64,000 nt of DNA, taken from Cystobacter ferrugineus (GTDB lineage: Bacteria; Myxococcota; Myxococcia; Myxococcales; Myxococcaceae). Made by a program: the position numbers and the translations under genes. The DNA is taken from positions 186,001 to 250,000 of the forward strand of contig NZ_MPIN01000004.1 of the NCBI RefSeq assembly GCF_001887355.1, written 5' to 3'. Shown one piece after another: positions 9,236-16,582 of this stretch. The notes beneath the pieces are model-generated. The model was not told the origin of the DNA. It saw only the letters and a list, made by a program, of their open reading frames with translations, and did no database searches. The number at the start of each line of letters is the position of its first letter. Within the stretch, counting starts at the first letter, position 1.

Positions 9236-9906
9236 AGCTGCTGCTCGTCGAGGACGAGGAGAAGATGGCCCGGCTGTTGCGGCGGGGCCTGACGGAGGCG
9301 GGACACCAGGTGGACGTGTGCCAGCGGGGCGAGGACGCGCTGGAGCAGGCACGGCGGATCGACTACGACACCGTGCTGCTGGACTGGAGCCTGCCGGACC
9401 TCGACGGGCTGGCGGTGTTGCGGCGCTGGCGGGAGCAGGGCCTGCGCACGCCGGTGTTGATGCTCACCGCGCGGGGCACGGTGGGAGAGAAGGTGCTGGG
9501 GTTGCGCGCGGGCGCGGACGACTACCTGGTGAAGCCCTTCGCCTTCGAGGAGTTGCTGGCACGCCTGGAGGCCCTGTACCGCCGGGGTGACGCTCAAGGC
9601 CTGGCGCGGCAGGTGGGCCCGCTGATGCTGGACTCGCGGCGCAGGGTGCTGCGGCACGGCGAGCGCGAGGAGTCGCTCACCGGGCGCGAGTTCACCCTCT
9701 TCTCCGAGCTGGCCAGTCACGTGGGCGAGGTGCTGGCGCGCTCCACGCTGCTCAGCCACGTGTGGGGGGACAACTTCGATGGGCCGCCGAACATCGTGGA
9801 CGTGTACGTGGGCTACCTGCGCGGGAAGCTGAAGAAGCTGTCCGTGGAGGGGGTGTCCATCCAGTCCGTGCGGGGCGTGGGCTTCCGGTTGGTGGTGGAG
9901 GGGTAG
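9232..9906 (+). CDS. OmpR family response regulator of the RND efflux operon
   Basis: A 224-residue two-domain regulator. The receiver has the acidic pair in LVEDEEKM, the phospho-acceptor Asp51 in TVLLDWSLPDLDG and the conserved Lys in YLVKPF. The winged-helix DNA-binding domain begins near residue 128 (LMLDSRRRVLRHGEREESLT) and ends VRGVGFRLVVEG, the usual OmpR/PhoB closing motif. The start is set by ATGA overlap with the pump gene, which places the regulator inside the same transcript. It is most likely activated by the kinase 4 nt downstream and controls this operon in response to metal. Confidence 0.93.
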   Translation: MKLLLVEDEEKMARLLRRGLTEAGHQVDVCQRGEDALEQARRIDYDTVLLDWSLPDLDGLAVLRRWREQGLRTPVLMLTARGTVGEKVLGLRAGADDYLVKPFAFEELLARLEALYRRGDAQGLARQVGPLMLDSRRRVLRHGEREESLTGREFTLFSELASHVGEVLARSTLLSHVWGDNFDGPPNIVDVYVGYLRGKLKKLSVEGVSIQSVRGVGFRLVVEG

Positions 9907-9910
9907 CGGG

Positions 9911-11290
9911 GTGAAGCTGGCGACGCGGCTGTGGTTGCTGGGCGCGCTGGTGCCCATCGTGGGCCTCCTGCTGGCGATGCTGCTCGCGGAGTCCTTCTTC
10001 GAGACATGGCTGGCGCGCCAGGTGGATCGGGCGCTGCTGTCGCAGGCGGCGGTGGAGTCGGTGAGTCTCTTCGACGGGCCCGGAGGCCGGCCACACCTGC
10101 ACCTGCTGAGTTCTCCGCTGGAGGAGGAGGTGCGCCCCTTCGCGCCGATGGCCGAGCTGTTCGATCCCGAGGGGCGGCTCCTGGTGTCCTATCCCCCCAC
10201 GGTCGAGGGGATCCATGGACCGGCGCCCGCGCGGCAGCCGCCCCAAGCGCCGCCGCGCTTCGAGACGGTACGGGGCGCGGATGGAGCGCGGCTGCGGCAA
10301 CTCACCCTGGGGGTGCAGGCGCCAGCGGGCGGGGTGTACCTGCTGCGGTTGTCGGCGTCGCTGGCGCAGCAGGAGTCGGCGGTGCGGGCCTTCCACGCGG
10401 TGACGCTGGCGGTGGCGGTGTTGCTGGGCCTGGTGCTGTTCTCGCTACAGACATGGCAGGCGCGGTGGCTGGCCGGGCGGTTGAATCGGTTGCGAGCGCT
10501 CATCGGCCGGCTGCGCGAGGGCGCGCTGCCCGAGTCCCCGGGGAGCGGCAAGCGTGGAGACGAGGTGTCCGAGGTGGAGGGCGCGTTGCACGAGGCCTCG
10601 GCGCGGCTCGCCGAGGCGCGCGAGGCCCAGGAGCAGCTCATCGCCCGCGCGGCGCACGAGCTGCGCACGCCGCTGGCGCTGATGCGCACGAGCCTGGACC
10701 TGGCGCTGTGGAAGGAGCGGGATGCCGCCTCGTTGCGCGAGGCGCTGGAGGAGACGCGGCGGGAGGTGGAGCGGCTGAGCGCGCTGGCGGGCAACCTGTT
10801 GGATCTGGCCTCGTTCGGGCGTGGAGGCTGGGAAGTGAGGACGGGGGACCTGCGCGAGGTGGTGGAGGACGCGGCCGCCGCCGCGCGCGCGGAGGCGGAG
10901 GGGCGAGGCGTCTGGGTGGTGGTCGCGGGCCCCGAGCCCGCCCCCTGCGTCTTCCATGCGGCCTCGGTGAGGCAGGCGGTGGACAACCTGCTCGCGAACG
11001 CCCTGCGGTACGCGCCGAAGGGGACGGAGCTGTCCGTACGGTTGGTGCACGAGGGGACCCGGTGGCGGCTGTCGGTCCGGGATCAAGGCCCTGGCATCCC
11101 GGTGGAGCACCGGGAGTCGGTCTTCCTGCCGTTCCATCGCGTGGAACCCAATGGCTCGGGGACGGGGTTGGGGCTGGCGGTGGTGCAGGAGGTGGCGAAA
11201 CGCCACGGTGGCCGGGCCTGGGTGGCGGAGACGACGGGGCCGGGCGCCGAGGTGGTGCTCGAGCTTCCCGAGCAAGGCCCCTCCGCATGA
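9911..11290 (+). CDS. sensor histidine kinase of the RND efflux operon
   Basis: A 459-residue membrane kinase starting with GTG 4 nt after the response regulator. One transmembrane helix is at residues 7-30, a periplasmic sensor of about 130 residues (Pro-rich around 105-115, with several His that might bind metal: PHLHLL) follows, and a second helix spans about 163-180. A HAMP-like linker is followed by the H-box ARAAHELRTPLALM with phospho-acceptor His249, the N-box DNLLANALRYAP, and G-boxes VRDQGPGIP and GSGTGLGLAVV. All key ATP-binding residues are present. Last gene of the five-gene metal-efflux operon; the partner is the preceding regulator. Confidence 0.92.
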   Translation: MKLATRLWLLGALVPIVGLLLAMLLAESFFETWLARQVDRALLSQAAVESVSLFDGPGGRPHLHLLSSPLEEEVRPFAPMAELFDPEGRLLVSYPPTVEGIHGPAPARQPPQAPPRFETVRGADGARLRQLTLGVQAPAGGVYLLRLSASLAQQESAVRAFHAVTLAVAVLLGLVLFSLQTWQARWLAGRLNRLRALIGRLREGALPESPGSGKRGDEVSEVEGALHEASARLAEAREAQEQLIARAAHELRTPLALMRTSLDLALWKERDAASLREALEETRREVERLSALAGNLLDLASFGRGGWEVRTGDLREVVEDAAAAARAEAEGRGVWVVVAGPEPAPCVFHAASVRQAVDNLLANALRYAPKGTELSVRLVHEGTRWRLSVRDQGPGIPVEHRESVFLPFHRVEPNGSGTGLGLAVVQEVAKRHGGRAWVAETTGPGAEVVLELPEQGPSA

Positions 11291-11519
11291 ACAATCAGAT
11301 GCCAGCGGCGGGGAAGCCCAACTGAAGAACGAGCGCGAGCATCAAATGCCCAACCACTTCCCATTCCAGCATTGGGCAAAAAACCTGATCTTCGTAGCTT
11401 CACCGTCTGGCCCGTGACGAGCACGGCCCTCGGCGGTGAGCCCCCCCGGTGGCATCGGTGTATTGGATGGAGTCACCCTTCTTCTCGACGCCCAAGAGGT
11501 CGCCGTCCTGCTTGGCACG

Positions 11520-11901
11520 TCGATCTCGGTGGCGGCAAGCTCCTTCCTGGAGTCGCGCCCGCGGCGATCCAGACGGGCAAGGCCGCGGCACGCAACGTCC
11601 TGGCATCGATCCGGGGCCAGCAGCGACGCCCCTTCCGCTACCTGGACAAGGGCCAGATGGCGACGGTGGGAAAGAGCAAAGCCGTCGCGCAGATTGGCCG
11701 GCTGAAGCTCACCGGCAGGCTCCCTGGCTCACCTGGCTCTTCGTCCACGTGCTCGCGCTCGTCGGCTTCCGCAACCGTGCGTCGGTGTTCGCCGAGTGGG
11801 TGTGGAGCTACCTCTTCGCCCAGCGTGGGGCCCGCCTGATCACGTCGACGCGTTGGCGCCTGCACGCGACACCGACAGACGCGCAGCGGGAACACCCGTA
11901 A
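11520..11901 (+). pseudogene. remnant of an NAD(P)/FAD-dependent NADH dehydrogenase (Ndh-2-like), truncated and frameshifted
   Basis: Two adjoining frames encode consecutive pieces of the C-terminal third of a type II NADH dehydrogenase. The first (from about 11537) reads KLLPGVAPAAIQTGKAAARN and then RPFRYLDKGQMATVGKSKAV, both strongly conserved in the family. It changes frame near 11722, after which the next frame reads LTWLFVHVLALVGFRNRASV and ends YLFAQRGARLITS. One base change in length would restore a single frame. The FAD- and NAD-binding Rossmann regions are missing upstream. The stretch 11300-11520 between the kinase gene and this remnant shows no recognisable gene; a minus-strand fragment there (KQDGDLLGVEKKGDS) may be another scrap. 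Confidence 0.75.
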
Positions 11902-11938
11902 CCGCGTCCAGTTGCCTTGCATCCGTGCCCGCGCCGGG

Positions 11939-11951
11939 TTACTTCCAGTAA
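11939..11951. promoter_or_regulatory. inverted repeat TTACT-TCC-AGTAA upstream of the MarR gene
   Basis: A 13-bp perfect inverted repeat with 5-bp arms and a 3-bp centre, 20 bp before the MarR start codon. The sequence TTCCAGTA followed by a GAA is repeated in the leader of the downstream pirin gene (12471-12482), suggesting one regulator acts at both. Confidence 0.45.
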
Positions 11952-11971
11952 GAACCTTTAGGGGCTGAACG

Positions 11972-12427
11972 ATGCCGACGCACTACAAGGGCAGCGCACG
12001 AGAGACCCGGGCGCTCGACACGTTCGTCAAGCTGACCCGGGCGGTGGAGACGCTGGGGAGCCATCTGCAGCGGCACCTCGCCAGCCTGGGAATGACGCCG
12101 CCCCAGCTCGCGGTGCTGGAAGCCCTGCTGCACCTGGGACCCATGAGCCAGGGGGCGCTGGGCCGCAAGCTGCTGCGCAGCAACCCCAACATGACCGCGG
12201 TGCTCGACAACCTGGAGCGCAACGGGTGGCTCGAGCGCGAGCGCAGCCCGGAGGATCGCCGGGTGGTGGTGGTGCGCCTCACTCCCGAAGGCCGGGGCCT
12301 CATCGAGAAGGTGTTCCCGGCCCACGCCGCTCACATCGCGGCGCTGCTGGGTGCCCTCACCACCGAGGAGCAGGAGCAGCTCGGCGTGCTCTGCAAGAAG
12401 CTGGGGCTCTCCCTGGCCGGGAGCTGA
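11972..12427 (+). CDS. MarR family transcriptional regulator
   Basis: A 151-residue winged-helix protein. Helix-turn-helix residues lie around 45-85 (GMTPPQLAVLEALLHLGPMS then ALGRKLLRSNPNMTAVLDNL), and the wing contains the family-typical DRRVVVVRLTPEG. N- and C-terminal helices would form the dimer interface. It is a cytoplasmic repressor-type regulator; members often sense phenolic or oxidant signals. An inverted repeat immediately upstream suggests autoregulation, and a related sequence before the pirin gene, 88 bp downstream, suggests that gene is a target. The pairing with a pirin (a metal-binding cupin with quercetinase or redox roles) agrees with an oxidant or aromatic response. Confidence 0.9.
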   Translation: MPTHYKGSARETRALDTFVKLTRAVETLGSHLQRHLASLGMTPPQLAVLEALLHLGPMSQGALGRKLLRSNPNMTAVLDNLERNGWLERERSPEDRRVVVVRLTPEGRGLIEKVFPAHAAHIAALLGALTTEEQEQLGVLCKKLGLSLAGS

Positions 12428-12470
12428 GCGGCACGAGGTCCCGCAACGAAGTTCTCGCTCGCGCATTTAA

Positions 12471-12489
12471 TTCCAGTACGAATAATTCG
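12471..12489. promoter_or_regulatory. candidate operator upstream of the pirin gene (TTCCAGTA plus CGAATAATTCG palindrome)
   Basis: TTCCAGTA at 12471-12478 matches the element before the MarR gene, and it runs into the 11-bp palindrome CGAATAATTCG (12479-12489). It lies 26 bp before the pirin start, in an AT-rich leader that also carries the strong ribosome site CGGAGG at 12504-12509. Confidence 0.45.
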
Positions 12490-12514
12490 GGTTTGAACCA
12501 AATCGGAGGCAATC

Positions 12515-13417
12515 ATGTCCAAGAGAGAGAGCACGCGTTCGGTGGTGAAGGTGGTGCAGGCCGTCCAGACGCTGGAGGGCGAGGGCTTCCTGGTACGTCG
12601 GCCGTTCCCCATTCCTGGCTTCACGCAGTTCGACCCGTTCCTCCTGGTGGATGAGCTGGGGCCGGTGGAGCTGCGGCCGGGCGAGGCGAAAGGCGCACCG
12701 GACCATCCCCACCGGGGATTCGAGACGGTGAGCTACATCCTGGCGGGGCGGCATCAGCACCGGGACTCGGCGGGCCACGCGGGAGAGCTTGGACCTGGGG
12801 ATGTGCAGTGGATGACGGCGGGGTCGGGGGTGGTGCACTCGGAGATGCCGGCGTGCGAGTTCGCCGAGAAGGGCGGGCGCATGCATGGCTTCCAGATCTG
12901 GGTGAATCTGCCCCGGCGCGACAAGATGATGGCGCCGCGCTACCAGGAGATTCCGGCCGGACACATCCCGGTGGCCTCGACACCGGATGGCCGGGTCCGG
13001 GTGAAGGTCATCGCGGGTGAGTCACTCGGTGCGCGCGCGGTCATCGACACGCGCACGCCCATCCAATACCTGCACTTCACGCTCGAGCCGGGAGGCCGCA
13101 TCGAGCAGCCGGTGCCGCGGGACCACAACGCCTTCGCCTATGTCTTCGAGGGCGAGGGGACCTTCGGCCCCGAGGCCACGACCGCGGCGGACGGGCAGGC
13201 GGTGCTCTTCGCCAATGACGCGGACTCGGTGGTGCTGGAGAACTCGGGGAAGGCACCACTCCAGCTCCTGCTCCTGTCGGGGGTTCCGCTGCGAGAGCCC
13301 ATGGTGCGCCATGGACCCTTCGTGATGAACACCCAGGCGGAGATCCTCCAGGCGTTCGAGGACTACCAGAGCGGGCTCATGGGCAACATCCCGGACAAGG
13401 TGTCAGACGACTCGTAG
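12515..13417 (+). CDS. pirin family protein
   Basis: A 300-residue bicupin. The N-terminal cupin has the pirin metal ligands in PDHPHRGFETVSYIL (two His) and in SGVVHSEMP (His and Glu), so it should bind one metal, usually iron. A less conserved second cupin covers the C-terminal half (LEPGGRIEQPVPRDHNAFAY). Bacterial pirins act as cytoplasmic quercetin dioxygenases or redox modulators; which applies here cannot be told. The length is normal. The start at 12515 is supported by CGGAGG spaced 5 nt upstream. Its promoter shares a motif with the MarR gene before it, so it is likely that regulator's target. Confidence 0.92.
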   Translation: MSKRESTRSVVKVVQAVQTLEGEGFLVRRPFPIPGFTQFDPFLLVDELGPVELRPGEAKGAPDHPHRGFETVSYILAGRHQHRDSAGHAGELGPGDVQWMTAGSGVVHSEMPACEFAEKGGRMHGFQIWVNLPRRDKMMAPRYQEIPAGHIPVASTPDGRVRVKVIAGESLGARAVIDTRTPIQYLHFTLEPGGRIEQPVPRDHNAFAYVFEGEGTFGPEATTAADGQAVLFANDADSVVLENSGKAPLQLLLLSGVPLREPMVRHGPFVMNTQAEILQAFEDYQSGLMGNIPDKVSDDS

Positions 13418-13502
13418 GGGATGCGGCACCGAAACGAGTTCTTCGGCACCTCCCGCGGCTATCATCCGGGAGTCACCCTCCAGGACCGACGAGGCAACAC
13501 GC

Positions 13503-15119
13503 ATGGAGAAGAGCTGGCTCGAGTATTACCCCCCGGACGTTCCGACCGAGATCGATGGCACGCGCTACTCCTCGCTCGCCCACCTCATGGAGGAGTCGTT
13601 CCGCACGTTCGCCGAGCGCCCGGCGTTCGAGTGCATGGGCCGCTCCATCACCTACCGCGAGCTCGATGCCCTGTCGCGCCAGGTGGCGGCGTGGTTGCAG
13701 GCCCGGGGACTCGGGCGCGGCTCGGCCGTGGCCATCATGATGCCCAACGTGACGCAGTACCCGATCTGTGTCGCCGCCATCCTGCGCGCGGGCTGCACCG
13801 TGGTGAACGTCAACCCGCTCTACACCCCGCGCGAGCTGGAGCACCAGCTCGAGGACAGCGGGGCCGTGGCCCTCTTCCTCCTGGAAACCTTCGTCCCCAC
13901 CCTCCAGAAGATCCTGGAGAACACCGCCTTGAAGCACGTGGTGACGGTCGCCGCGGGCGCGCCGGGCACCACCCCGCCCCTGCCCCATGCGGTCCCGTTC
14001 GAGCGCGTGCTGGCCGAGGGCCAGACGCTGCCGCTCGCCCCCGTCACCGTGTCGCCCGACGACATCGCCTTCCTCCAGTACACGGGGGGCACCACGGGCG
14101 TGGTCAAGGGCGCCATGCTGCTGCACCGCAACCTGGTCGCCAGCATGCTGCAGACCGAGGCCTGGCTCCAGCCCGTCCTGCGCAAGCGCCCGGGCCAGCC
14201 CCTCACCTTCGTCTGCGTGCTGCCGCTCTACCACATCTACGCGCTCAACAATTGCGCGCTGCTGGGCATGCACGTGGGCGCGATGAACATCCTCATCCCC
14301 AACCCTCGGGACCTCACCGGCCTCATCCAGACCCTGGCCCATCGGCCCATCCATGCCCTGCCGGGGGTCAACACCTTCTTCAACACCCTCGTCCACCACC
14401 CCGACCTCGGCAAGCTCGACCTCTCCCAACTGCTGCTCGCCACCTGCGGTGGCGCGGCGGCGCAGCGGGCCGTCGCGGACAAGTGGTTCTCCCTGACCGG
14501 AGTGCCGCTCCTGGAGAGCTACGGCCTGACGGAGGCCTCCCCCGGGGTGACCTGCAACCCGCTCACCAACACGGAATACTCCGGCGGCATCGGTCTGCCC
14601 CTGCCCTCCACCGAGGTCTCCCTGCGCGATGACGAGGGAAAGGAAGTGCCGCTCGGAGAGCCCGGGGAGCTGTGCATCCGCGGCCCCCAGGTGATGGCCG
14701 GTTACTGGAACCGCCCGGACGAGACGGCCAGGGTCATGACGCCCGATGGCTTCCTCAAATCCGGCGACATCGGCGTCAGGGACGAGCGCGGCTTCCTGCG
14801 CATCGTGGACCGCAAGAAGGACATGATCCTCGTGTCTGGCTTCAACGTCTACCCCAACGAGGTCGAGGGCGTGGCCGCCGCGCACCCCGGAGTCCTGGAG
14901 GTGGCGGCCGTGGGCGTGCCCGACACGCACTCGGGCGAGGCGGTGAAGCTCTTCGTGGTGAAGAAGGACCCGGCCCTCACCGAGGCCCAGTTGCTCGACT
15001 TCTGCCGTGAGCAGCTCACCGGCTACAAGCGGCCCAAGACCATCGAGTTCCGCACGGAGCTGCCCAAGAGCAACGTGGGGAAGATCCTCCGCCGGGAGCT
15101 GCGGCCCTCGACGAGCTGA
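13503..15119 (+). CDS. long-chain fatty acid--CoA ligase (AMP-binding)
   Basis: A 538-residue acyl-adenylate-forming enzyme. The P-loop-like motif YTGGTTGVVKGAML is near residue 195, YGLTEASPGVTCNP marks the A5 region near 340, and SGDIGVRDERGFLRIVDRKK holds the conserved Asp and Arg near 420-440. The C-terminal GKILRRELR carries the catalytic Lys. It activates a fatty acid with ATP and transfers it to CoA at the membrane or in the cytosol. Length and motifs match FadD-type ligases. It faces a cytochrome P450 gene in convergent orientation, 67 nt apart; a joint role in fatty acid or lipid oxidation is possible but unproven. Confidence 0.9.
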   Translation: MEKSWLEYYPPDVPTEIDGTRYSSLAHLMEESFRTFAERPAFECMGRSITYRELDALSRQVAAWLQARGLGRGSAVAIMMPNVTQYPICVAAILRAGCTVVNVNPLYTPRELEHQLEDSGAVALFLLETFVPTLQKILENTALKHVVTVAAGAPGTTPPLPHAVPFERVLAEGQTLPLAPVTVSPDDIAFLQYTGGTTGVVKGAMLLHRNLVASMLQTEAWLQPVLRKRPGQPLTFVCVLPLYHIYALNNCALLGMHVGAMNILIPNPRDLTGLIQTLAHRPIHALPGVNTFFNTLVHHPDLGKLDLSQLLLATCGGAAAQRAVADKWFSLTGVPLLESYGLTEASPGVTCNPLTNTEYSGGIGLPLPSTEVSLRDDEGKEVPLGEPGELCIRGPQVMAGYWNRPDETARVMTPDGFLKSGDIGVRDERGFLRIVDRKKDMILVSGFNVYPNEVEGVAAAHPGVLEVAAVGVPDTHSGEAVKLFVVKKDPALTEAQLLDFCREQLTGYKRPKTIEFRTELPKSNVGKILRRELRPSTS

Positions 15120-15186
15120 CACCACCGGCCACACGGACCCCCTCTCCCCCTCCGGACATGGAGCACCTGGGGTTTCCTTCTCCACG

Positions 15187-16446
15187 TCAGCGGTTGATGG
15201 GGCCTGCTCCGCGCGTGCCCCACTCCACCAGGAGTTGGCGGGGCACGCGGTGCACGAGGTTGGGCAGATAGGTGACGGACTCTCCGGGCGCGAGCCGCAG
15301 TCCGGGCAGGCGCTGGAGCAGGCCTTCCAGGGTGAGCTGCGCCTCGAGCCTCCCGAGGGACGCGCCCACGCAGTAGTGGATGCCGTGGCCCAGGCCCAGG
15401 TGCCGCACCGCGTTGGCGCGGTGGATGTCGAAGCGCTCGCCCTGCTCGAAGACGGCCTCGTCGCGGTTGGCCGAGGCGAACAGGAGGAACAGGCGCGCCC
15501 CCTCGGGCAGGGCGGTGCCTCCGAGCTGAACGGGCTCCGTGGTCGTGCGCATCATGCCCACCACGGGCGAGTCGTAGCGCACCGTCTCCTCGATGGCGTT
15601 GCGCACGAGGTAGGTGTCCTTGCGCAGCCCGTCCCATGCGCCGGGGTGGCGCAGCAGGTGGTGGAGCGCGGTGGCGAGCAGGTTGGTGGACGTCTCGTGG
15701 CCGGCGAACACGAGCACGCACGTCAGCGCCACGAGCTCATCGGTGTCCAGGGGCCTGTCTCCCTCGGTGCGCGCCAGGAGCAGGGAGGAGATGAGGTCAT
15801 CGCGGGGCGACTTGCGGCGATCCTCGACGAACTCGCGCAGGTAGCGGCGGAAGTCGGCCACGCCGCGGGCGGCGCGCAGGTGCTGCTCGAGGGGGATGGG
15901 CGTGAAGAAGAGCTTCTCGTCGTCGCACCACTGCTTGATGCGCTCGCGGCTCGAGGCGGGCAGGCCGAGCAGCTCCGTCATGAAGGACATGGCCAGGGGT
16001 GAAATCAGCTGGGAGATGAACTCGGCGCGGGGCTCCTCGTCCCGGAGCCTGTCGAGGTGCTCGCCGACGAGCTGCCGGATGCGCGGCTCGAGCGCGTTCA
16101 CGCGCGCCTGGTTGAAGGCCTTGCCCACCAGGGCGCGCAGGCGCGTATGGGCGGGCGGATCATCTCCGAGCAGGGGGTAGTCGGACGTGTAGCCGGCGGG
16201 CTCGAGGATGGCCATCACCTCGCGAGGCAGCGCCACGGGAGGGCGGAGCGTGTCGCGCGAGCTGTAGTGGCGCGCGTCCTTGAGGACGGTCATCACGTCC
16301 GCGTAGCGGCTGACGAGCCAGAAGTTGAAGGCGGGGGCGAAGGTGACGGGCGCCTCGCGTCGCAGCCGTGCGTAGAAGGGGAACGGATTCTCGAGGAAGT
16401 GGGGCTCGAGGGGAGTGAACCCGAGTCCGAGCTGGGAGGAGATCAT
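15187..16446 (-). CDS. cytochrome P450
   Basis: A 419-residue soluble bacterial P450. The I-helix motif is LVFAGHETSTN (AGHET), the K-helix ExxR is IEETVRYDSPV, and the haem-binding loop is LGLGHGIHYCVGASLGRLEA with the axial Cys in HYCVG. The order and spacing are normal. The frame extends further upstream to 16599, but the ATG at 16446 gives the usual P450 N-terminus (LGLGFTPLEPHFLENPFPFY). No ferredoxin or reductase gene is adjacent, so electrons must come from elsewhere. It is divergently transcribed from the giant kinase with 136 bp between start codons. The substrate is unknown; the ligase gene next to it hints at fatty acids. Confidence 0.93.
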   Translation of the reverse strand: MISSQLGLGFTPLEPHFLENPFPFYARLRREAPVTFAPAFNFWLVSRYADVMTVLKDARHYSSRDTLRPPVALPREVMAILEPAGYTSDYPLLGDDPPAHTRLRALVGKAFNQARVNALEPRIRQLVGEHLDRLRDEEPRAEFISQLISPLAMSFMTELLGLPASSRERIKQWCDDEKLFFTPIPLEQHLRAARGVADFRRYLREFVEDRRKSPRDDLISSLLLARTEGDRPLDTDELVALTCVLVFAGHETSTNLLATALHHLLRHPGAWDGLRKDTYLVRNAIEETVRYDSPVVGMMRTTTEPVQLGGTALPEGARLFLLFASANRDEAVFEQGERFDIHRANAVRHLGLGHGIHYCVGASLGRLEAQLTLEGLLQRLPGLRLAPGESVTYLPNLVHRVPRQLLVEWGTRGAGPINR

Positions 16447-16582
16447 GGCGCATATTGTGTCAGGTTCCGGTGGGTCGGGATGCGCCACGTGTTCTGTCTG
16501 TCCAATCACCTCCCAGGTCGGGTTTGGGAACACTCGTTCCCGGGGATATGCTCCGACGCACTTCATGAGGCACGGCGACAAC

